This document shows positions 1 to 11,481 of a stretch of DNA of 64,000 bases, one piece after another. The notes under the pieces were generated by a model, which was not told the DNA's origin, searched no databases, and saw only the letters and a list, made by a program, of their open reading frames with translations. The translations under genes and the position numbers were made by a program. The stretch is from Natronohydrobacter sp. (GTDB taxonomy: Bacteria; Pseudomonadota; Alphaproteobacteria; Rhodobacterales; Rhodobacteraceae): contig SLDY01000016.1 of the NCBI GenBank assembly GCA_007125005.1, positions 22,579 to 86,578 of the forward strand, in the 5' to 3' direction. Every line of letters starts with the position of its first letter. The stretch's first letter is position 1.

Positions 1-116
1 GTGTCGGGAACGGGTCTTGCGCGACGTGAAGCCCGGATGATTCAGGGATAAAAGCCGCCGGGGAACTCGAAAGCCGGGGGGCGCAAATCGATGCCGATCT
101 GAGCTTGCGGCATATG

Positions 117-150
117 AAAAACCCCCGCAGGCCGCGCCTTCGGGGGTTGA
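117..150 (-). terminator. Intrinsic terminator downstream of rpsU
   Basis: GC-rich dyad CCCCCGCAGGCCGCGCCTTCGGGGG; on the minus strand it is followed by a T-run (gggggtttttc). Confidence 0.7.
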
Positions 151-190
151 TCCGTGCAGCAGGTTAACCTGCCGGTCTGGCTCTGTCAGA

Positions 191-397
191 TCAGAGCATG
201 CCTTCGCGCTGCGCCTTTTTGCGCGCAAGTTTGCGCGCACGGCGGATCGCTTCAGCCTTCTCGCGTGCTTTCTTCTCGGAGGGCTTCTCAAAATGCTGCT
301 TGAGCTTCATTTCACGAAACACCCCTTCACGCTGGAGCTTCTTCTTCAGCGCACGAAGTGCCTGATCAACATTGTTGTCACGAACCGATACCTGCAT
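191..397 (-). CDS. rpsU: 30S ribosomal protein S21
   Basis: [56 protein letters not shown]... is characteristic of S21; start ATG at 397 inside the longer ORF. Confidence 0.97.
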   Translation of the reverse strand: MQVSVRDNNVDQALRALKKKLQREGVFREMKLKQHFEKPSEKKAREKAEAIRRARKLARKKAQREGML

Positions 398-505
398 GTG
401 GTTTTCACCACCTTTCCAAGTTAAAGTTACATCAAACTGCAGGAGGCTGTCGTCTAGCAGAGGCAAGGCGCTATGTCCAGACTCTGCTGGCCAAGGAGAA
501 GAGAG

Positions 506-1201
506 ATGAAAGACCAGATCAATGCATTGCTGGACGCTGCCATGGTGCATGTGCCATTTGATGGCTGGAGTGATGTGACCTTGAAAGCCGCAGCCGCTGA
601 TTGCGGGATAGACTTGGCAACGGCACGCGCGCTGTTCCCGCGAGGCGGTGTCGACCTTGCGCTTGCTTTCCACAGACGCGGGGATTCCGCGATGGCGTCG
701 CGCCTTGCACAAGAGGATCTCGGCGATCTGCGCTTTCGTGATCGTATTGCGCGTGCCGTGCGCTACCGCATTGAGGCGGCTCAGGATCGAGAGTTGGTGC
801 GCAGGGGCACAGCGCTTTTTGCATTGCCACCCTATGCGGCGGATGGGGTGCGCGCGATCTGGGGCACTGCGGATATGATCTGGTCCACACTGGGTGATCG
901 CTCGACCGATTATAACTGGTACACCAAGCGCGCCAGCCTTTCGGGTGTCTATTCAGCAACAGTGCTCTACTGGCTGGGGGATGATAGTCCCGATGCGCAA
1001 GCCACATGGAACTTCCTGGACAGGCGTATCGATGGCGTCATGCAATTTGAGCGCATCAAGAGCGCAGTGGAGAAGAACCCCGTGGCGCGGATGGCCCTTG
1101 CGGGGCCACGCGCATTCTTGTCTTGCATCAAGGCGCCCGAGCGTGATCCACGGACGGACTTGCCGGGGTATATCCAGCCGAAAGCGCCGCAACAGGGTTG
1201 A
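506..1201 (+). CDS. COQ9 family ubiquinone biosynthesis protein
   Basis: TetR-like helical N-terminus, then [29 protein letters not shown], a COQ9 family signature. Confidence 0.9.
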   Translation: MKDQINALLDAAMVHVPFDGWSDVTLKAAAADCGIDLATARALFPRGGVDLALAFHRRGDSAMASRLAQEDLGDLRFRDRIARAVRYRIEAAQDRELVRRGTALFALPPYAADGVRAIWGTADMIWSTLGDRSTDYNWYTKRASLSGVYSATVLYWLGDDSPDAQATWNFLDRRIDGVMQFERIKSAVEKNPVARMALAGPRAFLSCIKAPERDPRTDLPGYIQPKAPQQG

Positions 1202-1261
1202 CGCGCACGGGAATGCGCCGCAATTTGCCGCCCTGATCGAAACAGGATAACGAGGCTGTGC

Positions 1262-2125
1262 ATGGCCGTCGGCAAGGAAATCGTTACGTGGTATGAAGGC
1301 CAGTGGCATCGGGGCAATGCGCTGATAATCGGGGCTGCGGACCACGCTGCGTGGCTGGGATCACAGGTGTTTGACGGTGCGCGGCAATTCGAAGGGGCGC
1401 GGCCCGATCTCGATCTGCATGCCGCTCGCATCATCCGCTCCGCCGAAGTGATGGGAATGCACCCCCCTGTCGATGCCGAAACGGTGCAAGGCTTGATGGA
1501 AGAGGGGTGCCGCATGTTCGGCGCTGATGCGGCGCTCTACCTGCGCCCGATGATGTGGTCGCGTGAATCGAGCCCCGGAATTATTGACGCAACGCCAGAG
1601 AGCACGGGATTTGCCATTTGTATCGAGTCATTGGCCATGCCGGTGCCGGGGGGTTTCTCGCTGACTGTCTCGCCCTTTTGTCGCCCGCGCCCGGATATGG
1701 CGTTGACCGAGGCCAAGGCGGGCTCACTTTATGCAAATAACGCCCGGATCATGGCGGATGCGCGCGCGCGGGGCTATTCCAATGCCTTGTCGCTCGACAT
1801 TAACGGGCATGTGGCGGAAACTGCGTCTACGAATGTGTTCATGGTGCGCGACGGGGTCGTGTTTACACCGGTGCCGAATGGGATGTTCCTGAATGGAATT
1901 ACCCGCCAGCGTGTGATCGGGTTGCTGCGTGACGATGGGGTGGAGGTCGTGGAAAGCGCGCTTACACTGGCCGATTTTGAGGCGGCGGAGGAAATTTTCG
2001 TGACCGGGAATATCGCGAAGGTCATGCCGGTTGCCCGGTACAAAGAACGTGATCTTGGGACAGGCCGGCTCGGGGCTCGGGCGCGGGAGCTTTACTGGGA
2101 TTATGCTGCCTCGCAGCGGAGCTGA
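1262..2125 (+). CDS. Branched-chain amino acid aminotransferase family (class IV PLP aminotransferase)
   Basis: EAKAGSLYANNARIMADARARGYSNALSLD and AETASTNVFMVRDGVVFTP motifs of class IV aminotransferases. Confidence 0.88.
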   Translation: MAVGKEIVTWYEGQWHRGNALIIGAADHAAWLGSQVFDGARQFEGARPDLDLHAARIIRSAEVMGMHPPVDAETVQGLMEEGCRMFGADAALYLRPMMWSRESSPGIIDATPESTGFAICIESLAMPVPGGFSLTVSPFCRPRPDMALTEAKAGSLYANNARIMADARARGYSNALSLDINGHVAETASTNVFMVRDGVVFTPVPNGMFLNGITRQRVIGLLRDDGVEVVESALTLADFEAAEEIFVTGNIAKVMPVARYKERDLGTGRLGARARELYWDYAASQRS

Positions 2126-2222
2126 GATGCGTTGCCGTTGTTGAGCGCGTGCAGCGTTCAACTCTCCGTGGAGAGTTCAGGATGCGAAATTGACCCTTCG
2201 CCAAGTGAATAAGGGAATGATC

Positions 2223-3215
2223 ATGGACCTGCCAGATACCATGCGCGCCATCGAAATTTCAGAGCCGGGTGGACCCGAGGTATTGCGCGAGACATTGCGC
2301 CCCGTGCCGGTTCCCGGTGCAGGGCAGGTCGTGGTGCGCATGGCCTATGCAGGCGTAAATCGCCCCGATGCCTTGCAGCGTGCGGGGGCTTATGATCCCC
2401 CTCCCGGTGCGAGTGATCTGCCCGGGCTTGAGGGCGCGGGGACGATCGTTGCGCTCGGGGCGGGTGTCACACGCTGGAAGATCGGCGATCAGGTTTGCGC
2501 ATTGTTTCCGGGCGGTGCATATGCTGAACATGCGCTCACGGATGCCGGGCAGGTTTTACCAGTGCCCGCCGGTATGGGGTTGCGTGAGGCGGCCTGTCTG
2601 CCGGAGACATTCTTCACAGTATGGTCCAATGTGTTCATGCGCGGTGGGCTGCAGGCGGGTGAGAGGTTCCTTGTTCACGGAGGTTCATCGGGGATTGGCA
2701 CAACGGCGATCCAGCTTGCAAATATCTTCGGGGCGCGTGTTTTCACAACTGCAGGATCGTCGGAGAAATGTGCGGCTTGTGAAGAACTCGGCGCTGAGCG
2801 CGCGATCAATTACCGCGATGAAGATTTCGTCAAGGTCGTGCAAGGCGAGGGGGGCGCGAATCTGATCCTTGACATGGTTGGTGGTGCCTATCTTCCACGC
2901 AATCTCAAGGCCCTTGCCGAAGATGGGCGGCTGGTGCAGATCGCGTTTTTGCAAGGCCCGAAAGTTGAAGTGAATTTTGCGCCATTGATGGTGCGGCGGC
3001 TGACAATCACTGGCTCGACGCTGCGCCCGCAATCAGATGCTGCAAAAGCCAGGATTGCGCAGGCGCTTGAGCGCGAAGTCTGGCCGCATCTCACCGCGGG
3101 CCGCATCGCACCTGTCATGGACAGTGAATTCATGCTGGCAGAAGCTCCAAAGGCCCATGCTCGGATGGAAAGCTCCGCCCATATCGGTAAGATCGTTTTG
3201 AAAATTGCGTCTTGA
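2223..3215 (+). CDS. NAD(P)H-quinone oxidoreductase, zinc-type ADH superfamily (PIG3-like)
   Basis: MRAIEISEPGGPEVL, FLVHGGSSGIGTTAIQLANIFGARVFTTAGS. Confidence 0.9.
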   Translation: MDLPDTMRAIEISEPGGPEVLRETLRPVPVPGAGQVVVRMAYAGVNRPDALQRAGAYDPPPGASDLPGLEGAGTIVALGAGVTRWKIGDQVCALFPGGAYAEHALTDAGQVLPVPAGMGLREAACLPETFFTVWSNVFMRGGLQAGERFLVHGGSSGIGTTAIQLANIFGARVFTTAGSSEKCAACEELGAERAINYRDEDFVKVVQGEGGANLILDMVGGAYLPRNLKALAEDGRLVQIAFLQGPKVEVNFAPLMVRRLTITGSTLRPQSDAAKARIAQALEREVWPHLTAGRIAPVMDSEFMLAEAPKAHARMESSAHIGKIVLKIAS

Positions 3216-3366
3216 GCAGTCAATTTTCGCACATTTGATCAAATTGTGGAAGGAAAGACGAGAAAGAGGCTTGCAATGAGCCGGGTTCTTCATGTGGAAT
3301 ATTGCACATGACTGGTCACAGGTCTGCACTTGTGATCAGGAGAGAAAACAACAGGGAGACCATGAC

Positions 3367-4458
3367 ATGACCAAGACGCGACTTCTGGGGACTGCGGCAG
3401 CTATCGGTATCCTGCATTCCGGAATGGCAGTGGCTGAGACTGTAAATGTTTTCAACTGGTCGGATTACATAACTGTCGAAGTGCTCGAGCAGTTCACTGC
3501 CGAAACGGGCATCAGTGTGAATTACGATGTCTATGACAGCAATGATACGCTTGAAGCACGACTGCTGGCAGGTTCTTCAGGATTTGATGTGGTTGTGCCG
3601 ACTGCGACCTTCCTGCAGCGCCAGATTGCAGCCGGTGTGTATCAGCCGCTCAATCGCGATCTGTTGTCCAATTGGGACAACATGGATCCCGCTCTGATGG
3701 CGGCTGCGGCATCTCACGATCCGGACAATGAACATGCAGTCATCTATATGTGGGGGACCACGGGTATTGGCTACAATATCGATATGGTGGCTGCGCGTCT
3801 GGGCGAGGATTTCGAAGTTGATACATGGGCGATGATCTTTGACCCGGAAATCGCAGGTCAGCTGGCTGATTGCGGGATTTCCTGGCTTGATTCGCCGGCA
3901 GATATGTTTCCTGCTGCGTTTTCGTGGATGGGGCTCAACCCGCAATCCACCGATGCCGCAGATTTCGAGGCGGCGACCGAGATGATGATGGGTGTGCGCG
4001 ATACCGTGAGATATTTCCACTCATCGCAATATATCTCTGACCTTGCCAATGGTGAAACCTGTGTTGCTGTAGGCTGGTCGGGCGATGTGCTGCAAGCTGC
4101 AGAGCGCGCTGAGGAAGCGGGGCAGGGCGTGAATGTCTGGTATGCGATCCCGCGCGAGGGGGCGATGCAGTGGTTTGACATGATGGGCATCCCTGCAGAT
4201 GCACCCAATCCCGAAAACGCGCATGCTTTCATCGATTTCATCATGCGCCCGGAAATCAGTGCAGCGATCACCAACTATGTCTGGTTCCCCAATGCTAATT
4301 CTGCGTCATGGGACCTTGTCGATGAGGATATTTTCAACGATCCCGCGATCTTCCCGACAGAGGATGTCAGTGAAACGCTGTTTACTGGCGTGACATATGA
4401 CAGCCGGACAGACCGGACTGTAACACGACTATGGACCCGCGTGCGGACAGGCCAGTAA
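3367..4458 (+). CDS. potF: Polyamine (putrescine-type) ABC transporter substrate-binding protein
   Basis: Signal peptide, then ETVNVFNWSDYITVEVLEQFTAETGISVNYDVYDSNDTLEARLLAGSSGFDVVVPT; followed by potGHI-like genes. Confidence 0.88.
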   Translation: MTKTRLLGTAAAIGILHSGMAVAETVNVFNWSDYITVEVLEQFTAETGISVNYDVYDSNDTLEARLLAGSSGFDVVVPTATFLQRQIAAGVYQPLNRDLLSNWDNMDPALMAAAASHDPDNEHAVIYMWGTTGIGYNIDMVAARLGEDFEVDTWAMIFDPEIAGQLADCGISWLDSPADMFPAAFSWMGLNPQSTDAADFEAATEMMMGVRDTVRYFHSSQYISDLANGETCVAVGWSGDVLQAAERAEEAGQGVNVWYAIPREGAMQWFDMMGIPADAPNPENAHAFIDFIMRPEISAAITNYVWFPNANSASWDLVDEDIFNDPAIFPTEDVSETLFTGVTYDSRTDRTVTRLWTRVRTGQ

Positions 4459-4466
4459 AGGCTGCA

Positions 4467-4494
4467 CCCTGCCCGGTAGCGGGCAGGGGTTTTT
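4467..4494 (+). terminator. Intrinsic terminator/attenuator between potF and potG
   Basis: CCCTGCCCGGTAGCGGGCAGGGG followed by TTTTT, immediately after the potF stop. Confidence 0.75.
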
Positions 4495-4502
4495 CGTGTG
4501 TA

Positions 4503-5648
4503 ATGAGGGACATCGACGTGCAGCCAGCGATTGCAGCAGATACCAAGCCCTGGCGTAGCGCTGGGGTGGAGCCCTTCATTTCGGTGCGCGGGGCCACCAA
4601 ACGTTTTGGCGATTTCACGGCCGTCTCGAATGTGGACCTGGACATCTACAAGGGAGAGTTGTTTTGCCTGCTGGGTGAATCCGGTTGCGGCAAATCCACC
4701 TTGCTGCGGATGTTGGCCGGGTTCGAGCAACCAACCAGCGGAAGCATCCGAATCGATGGCGAGGATATGGCGCATGTGCCTCCGGATCGGCGCCCGACCA
4801 ATATGATGTTCCAGTCCTACGCGCTGTTTCCGCATATGAGCGTGGAAAAGAATGTTGCCTACGGATTGTTGCGCGAGGGTTTGAAGAAATCCGAAGCCTA
4901 TGCGCGGGCAGGCGAGATGCTACGCATGGTCAAGCTCGAGAAACAGGCAAAGCGCAAGCCCGACCAGCTTTCGGGGGGACAGCGCCAGCGAGTGGCGCTT
5001 GCGCGTGCGCTGGTGAAGCGACCGAAGCTGCTGTTGCTCGATGAGCCTCTGGGCGCGCTCGACAAGAAGCTGCGTGAAGAAACCCAATTCGAGTTGATCA
5101 AGATTCAGGAGACGCTTGGAGTAACATTTATCGTCGTTACCCATGATCAGGATGAGGCGATGACACTCGCCACGCGCATCGGTGTGATGAAGGATGGCGT
5201 GATCGAGCAGATCGGGGAGCCGCGCGAGATTTACGAGACGCCCAACTCGCGCTTCGTGGCGGATTTTATCGGCACCGTGAATCTCTTTGAAGGTAGTGTC
5301 GATGCGGTGGCACCGGACTTGATGCGTATTGTCACCTCAGAGCTTGGCGATGTGTTACTGCCGCCGCAATCCGATCTGACGCGGGGACAGCAGGTTTGGG
5401 GCGCTGTGCGGCCAGAGCGATTCGCCATTACGCGCGCCAAGCCTGAAGGCGTGCAGAATGCCTGGCACGGGCATGTCGAGGAGATGGGATATATCGGACA
5501 TATGTCGCATTACCGGATCCGTTTGGAGAATGGTGTGCTGATCCGGGCCAGCCAGTCGAACCGCCTGCGCGACGAAGATCCAATTTCGTGGGATGAGCGG
5601 GTCTGGGTTTCTGTGGCACCAGGGGCGTTCAGGGTGCTGTCGCGATGA
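4503..5648 (+). CDS. potG: Polyamine ABC transporter ATP-binding protein
   Basis: Walker A GESGCGKST, LSGGQRQRVALARAL, LLLDEPLGALDKKLR, TOBE-like C-terminus. Confidence 0.9.
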   Translation: MRDIDVQPAIAADTKPWRSAGVEPFISVRGATKRFGDFTAVSNVDLDIYKGELFCLLGESGCGKSTLLRMLAGFEQPTSGSIRIDGEDMAHVPPDRRPTNMMFQSYALFPHMSVEKNVAYGLLREGLKKSEAYARAGEMLRMVKLEKQAKRKPDQLSGGQRQRVALARALVKRPKLLLLDEPLGALDKKLREETQFELIKIQETLGVTFIVVTHDQDEAMTLATRIGVMKDGVIEQIGEPREIYETPNSRFVADFIGTVNLFEGSVDAVAPDLMRIVTSELGDVLLPPQSDLTRGQQVWGAVRPERFAITRAKPEGVQNAWHGHVEEMGYIGHMSHYRIRLENGVLIRASQSNRLRDEDPISWDERVWVSVAPGAFRVLSR

Positions 5649-6592
5649 GCGCGGGCAATGCGTTGACACGCTCGGGGCCATGGCGCGGCACGGCCTGGGC
5701 GATGGGCAAGCTTGGTATCTCGGGGCGCATGCTCGTAATCGCGATCCCGATGCTCTGGCTCGGTGTGTTCTTTCTGGCCCCGTTTTTCGTGCTGGGGCGC
5801 ATCTCGCTGGCCGAAGCCATCATCGCCCGCCCACCTTTTACGCCGCTCTTTGATCGTGCGCCCGATGGCTCGCTTGAGATTATCGCAAGCCTTGAGAATT
5901 ATCGCTTCCTGCTGCAGGACGCGCTCTATCGCAATGCCTATCTATCCTCAATCCGGGTGGCGTTGGTTTCGACCATCTTCGCGCTGCTGATCGGCTATCC
6001 CATCGCCTATTACATCGCCCGCGCGCCTGAACCGAAGCGCTCGCTGCTGCTGTTGATGGTGATCTTGCCGTTCTGGACCAGCTTCCTGTTGCGCGTCTAT
6101 GCATGGATGGGGTTCCTGCGCTCTAATGGGGTGATCAACAATACGCTGATTTCGCTCGGTCTTATCGATAGTCCGATCCAGATGATGCAAACCGATTTTG
6201 CGGTCTATATTGGCATCGTCTATACCTATCTGCCGTTCATGATCCTGCCGCTTTACGCCAATCTCACCAAACTTGACGGCGCACTTCTGGAGGCAGCCAG
6301 CGACCTCGGGGCCTCTCCGATGGTAACCTTCTTTACAGTGACGCTGCCGCTGTCGCTGCCGGGGATTGTTGCTGGCTCGATGCTGGTGTTCATCCCGGCA
6401 ATTGGCGAATACGTGATCCCGGCGTTGTTGGGCGGCCCCGATACGCTGATGATCGGGCGCGTGCTCTGGGATGAATTCTTTTCCTCGCGCGACTGGCCGG
6501 TGGCCTCTGCCGTGGCGATTGTCATGCTGTTTCTCGTGGTTGCGCCGATCATGTGGCTGCAATCCGTACAAAACCGGCGGGGGATGGACTGA
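5645..6592 (+). CDS. potH: Polyamine ABC transporter permease
   Basis: Hydrophobic protein with EAASDLGASPMVTFFTVTLPLSLPGI (EAA loop); overlaps potG and potI ends. Confidence 0.9.
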   Translation: MSAGNALTRSGPWRGTAWAMGKLGISGRMLVIAIPMLWLGVFFLAPFFVLGRISLAEAIIARPPFTPLFDRAPDGSLEIIASLENYRFLLQDALYRNAYLSSIRVALVSTIFALLIGYPIAYYIARAPEPKRSLLLLMVILPFWTSFLLRVYAWMGFLRSNGVINNTLISLGLIDSPIQMMQTDFAVYIGIVYTYLPFMILPLYANLTKLDGALLEAASDLGASPMVTFFTVTLPLSLPGIVAGSMLVFIPAIGEYVIPALLGGPDTLMIGRVLWDEFFSSRDWPVASAVAIVMLFLVVAPIMWLQSVQNRRGMD

Positions 6593-7392
6593 TGCGCGGC
6601 TGGTTCCTGCCCATGGCGGTGGCATTGGGGTTCATCTTTCTCTATGCACCGATCATCTCGCTTGTTGTGTTTTCTTTCAATGAAAGCCGCCTTGTCACTG
6701 TCTGGGGTGGGTTCTCGACCAAGTGGTATGGCGAGTTATTGCGCGATCGTCAGATCCTCGGTTCGGCATGGGTCAGTCTGCAAGTTGCTTTCTGGTCGGC
6801 CAATCTCGCGGTCATCATCGGGACACTCGGCGCGTTTGTTCTCACGCGTTTCGGCAAGTTCACGGGGCGCCTCTTGCTCACTGCGATGATCACAGCACCG
6901 CTTGTCATGCCCGAGGTCATCACTGGCTTGTCGCTCCTGCTCCTGTTCGTATCCATGGAATTGACACTGGGCTGGCCAGCAGGGCGCGGCCTGATCACGA
7001 TCATCATTGCGCATACGACCTTCTGCGCGGCCTTTGTCGCTGTTATTGCGCAATCACGTCTGCGTAGTATGGACGAGTCGCTCGAAGAAGCCGCGCGCGA
7101 TCTGGGCGCAGGGCCGGTGCGCGTGTTCTTTGATATCACTCTGCCGGTGATTACGCCGGCGCTTGTCGCCGGGTGGCTCTTGGCCTTCACTTTATCTCTG
7201 GATGATCTTGTGATCGCGAGCTTTGTTTCCGGGCCGGGAGCGTCGACCTTGCCCATGGTCATTTTCTCCAAGGTCCGGCTTGGGGTCAGCCCTGATGTGA
7301 ATGCGCTGGCGACCATCATCATCGGGTTTGTGCTGGTTGCTGTGCTGATTGCAGCATGGCTGATGCGTCGGGCTGTGCAGCGGGAGAGGTGA
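6592..7392 (+). CDS. potI: Polyamine ABC transporter permease
   Basis: LEEAARDLGAGPVRVFFDITLPVITPALVAGWLLAFTLSLDDLVIASF; 1-nt overlap with potH stop. Confidence 0.9.
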   Translation: MRGWFLPMAVALGFIFLYAPIISLVVFSFNESRLVTVWGGFSTKWYGELLRDRQILGSAWVSLQVAFWSANLAVIIGTLGAFVLTRFGKFTGRLLLTAMITAPLVMPEVITGLSLLLLFVSMELTLGWPAGRGLITIIIAHTTFCAAFVAVIAQSRLRSMDESLEEAARDLGAGPVRVFFDITLPVITPALVAGWLLAFTLSLDDLVIASFVSGPGASTLPMVIFSKVRLGVSPDVNALATIIIGFVLVAVLIAAWLMRRAVQRER

Positions 7393-7441
7393 TAAGAAAG
7401 TCTTATCTTAACAATTAGAAAAAGCAGCTTAACCTGATTGA

Positions 7442-9652
<2,211 letters not shown>

Positions 9653-9676
9653 AGCGCGATTGATACAAAACTTCTG

Positions 9677-9705
9677 CGCGGCGTGCCCAAGGGTGCGCCG
9701 CGTTT
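9677..9705 (+). terminator. Terminator hairpin downstream of katG (convergent junction)
   Basis: CGCGGCGTGCCCAAGGGTGCGCCGCG followed by TTT. Confidence 0.55.
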
Positions 9706-9707
9706 GC

Positions 9708-10463
9708 TCATTTGCTCAGGCTTGCGCTCTCATGCAGCACGAGATTGCGCAATTTCCGCAAGGCGCGAAACTCACTGCGTTTCTTGTCGCGAATCACATG
9801 CCACCAGATCACAGGTGCTGCGAGCGCCTCAAGCCAGCCGAGTTTACGCGCCAGTTCTCGCGCTTTTTGCCAGACCTGAGCTTCCCCCTGACTGCGATAC
9901 GCCTGCAAAATGACCTCCGCAGCCCTTTGCGTGTCCGTCTCAAAAACCAGCGCGGAATGGAGCAACAACAAAAGATCGCGCGCCTTGTCATGCGTGTTTG
10001 CATCAAGCTTCGCGCCCGCTTCGAGATCGAGAAATGTTACGCGTGCGCCATCCCAGCAGAGGTCGCGCAATGACGGACGACCGTGCGCAAGACCTTTGCG
10101 GTGAAGCTCTGCCAATGTTTGACCTGCGCTGTGCAAGCCTTGCTGTGCCGCCTCACCTTCTATCAGAAAGCGATGCAACGGCCTGCCGTGATCAGCCAGA
10201 ACGATACGCTTTTCATCTTGCGTCAGAACCTTGGGAACCGCTGCCCCGCGCGCCAGAAAAGCCGTCAGCAAGGACTTCTCGCGCTCGAAGGCTTTAAGCG
10301 GATCTCCTTTCTGCAACCGCCAGCGCCAGTTGGCATGAGTTTCCGCCATTTTGACATAGTAATTCCTGCCATCGACGCAGAGCTTCGAGACGCGCTGTAC
10401 GGGAAGGGCCCGCGCAGCCTTGAGCAACCTGTCGCTGACTTGGTCGTGGCTCTGGACTGTCAT
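9708..10463 (-). CDS. Protein-kinase-fold protein, LPS kinase (InaA/WaaP-like) family
   Basis: LAELHRKGLAHGRPSLRDLCWDGARVTFLDLEAG resembles the catalytic segment of LPS-kinase-like proteins. Confidence 0.6.
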   Translation of the reverse strand: MTVQSHDQVSDRLLKAARALPVQRVSKLCVDGRNYYVKMAETHANWRWRLQKGDPLKAFEREKSLLTAFLARGAAVPKVLTQDEKRIVLADHGRPLHRFLIEGEAAQQGLHSAGQTLAELHRKGLAHGRPSLRDLCWDGARVTFLDLEAGAKLDANTHDKARDLLLLLHSALVFETDTQRAAEVILQAYRSQGEAQVWQKARELARKLGWLEALAAPVIWWHVIRDKKRSEFRALRKLRNLVLHESASLSK

Positions 10464-10611
10464 GCAGCTGGCTCTTGTGTCGTGAATATGAAACCGAAAC
10501 GTTACGCGAGTGTCACACTACGACAGCAGAGTGCAGCAATCCAGTGACATTCCTCGACGGTTGCGTGTGTTTCGGGATGCAGATGTTTGGTTTTGGCACT
10601 AGACCGGAGCC

Positions 10612-11022
10612 ATGGAGAGCACAATCGGACAGTTCCTCGTGATCTGCCTTGGAGGAGGTATCGGCAGTATGGTCCGGGCTGCGATGTCGGCGCGCCTAAC
10701 AGCCTTGATGCCCGCCGCCGGGGCCGTCTTCCTGATCAACGCATGTGGCAGCTTTGTGATCGGCGCGGCTTTGGGAGTGGTTTTGACGTCCGTACAGGGT
10801 ATCAATAGCGGCGCGGCTCTACCTCTGTGGTTTCAGATCTTTGCCATCGGAATTCTCGGTGGCTTCACCACAGTTTCTACATTCGCGCTGCAAATACATG
10901 AACTGTGGCAGCGCGCAGAGCGCCGTACCGCTGTCGCAGTTGCACTGGGATCGGTCATTCTATGCCCAGCTCTGGCCGCGACTGGCCTGATCACTGTTCT
11001 GGCCATCGGGGGGGCGTTGTGA
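10612..11022 (+). CDS. crcB: Fluoride efflux transporter CrcB/Fluc, subunit 1
   Basis: LGGGIGSMVRA, NACGSFVIG and GGFTTVSTFALQ motifs; about 136 aa, 4 TM. Confidence 0.9.
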   Translation: MESTIGQFLVICLGGGIGSMVRAAMSARLTALMPAAGAVFLINACGSFVIGAALGVVLTSVQGINSGAALPLWFQIFAIGILGGFTTVSTFALQIHELWQRAERRTAVAVALGSVILCPALAATGLITVLAIGGAL

Positions 11023-11423
11023 TGCGGAGCGTCAAAACCCTGTCTGCCGTGGGTCTGGGAGGAGCCATTGGTACTGGAACGCGCTTCGCGCTCAGTCTGT
11101 TCGCACTACGTTACGATCCGCAAATCGCAGTTCTCGCAACACTTGCGGCAAACACATTAGGGGCTGCATTGATCGGCTTTCTTGCAACGCGGGACTTGAG
11201 TGCAATGAAAAGCGCACTGTGGATGACTGGATTCTGCGGGGGCTTCACGACGTTTTCGTTGTTCTCGCTGGAGATCCTGCTGCTGCTCGAGACCAACCCT
11301 GCGCTGGCTATTACCTATGCCGCTTTGTCGCTCGTCTTGTGGCTCATGGCCGTATGGGCTGGCTTTTCCGTGGGGCGGCGGGGCAGAAGTGCCCGCTCAG
11401 GGTCCCCACCCACCCACCCGTGA
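11022..11423 (+). CDS. crcB: Fluoride efflux transporter CrcB/Fluc, subunit 2
   Basis: GLGGAIGTGTRFALSL, NTLGAALIGFLATR, GFCGGFTTFSLFSLE; ATGA overlap with the first crcB. Confidence 0.9.
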   Translation: MRSVKTLSAVGLGGAIGTGTRFALSLFALRYDPQIAVLATLAANTLGAALIGFLATRDLSAMKSALWMTGFCGGFTTFSLFSLEILLLLETNPALAITYAALSLVLWLMAVWAGFSVGRRGRSARSGSPPTHP

Positions 11424-11459
11424 CCCTTCACGGGCGCTTGCCCGGGCAGTCGCCCGGGC
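11417..11459. terminator. Tandem hairpins at crcB/fabI convergent junction
   Basis: CCCGTGA-CCCT-TCACGGG at 11417-11434, then the palindrome GCCCGGGC twice (11440-11447, 11452-11459). Confidence 0.45.
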
Positions 11460-11481
11460 TGGGACAGGGTGCGGGACAGGC

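Noticed and set aside
1-110. Possible 3' end of a gene upstream of rpsU
   Set aside because: Too short and no recognisable product; frame 1 closes at 49-51 without supporting motifs.
10464-10611. Fluoride riboswitch upstream of crcB
   Set aside because: The conserved GGnGAUGG...CCGCU core was not found by eye.
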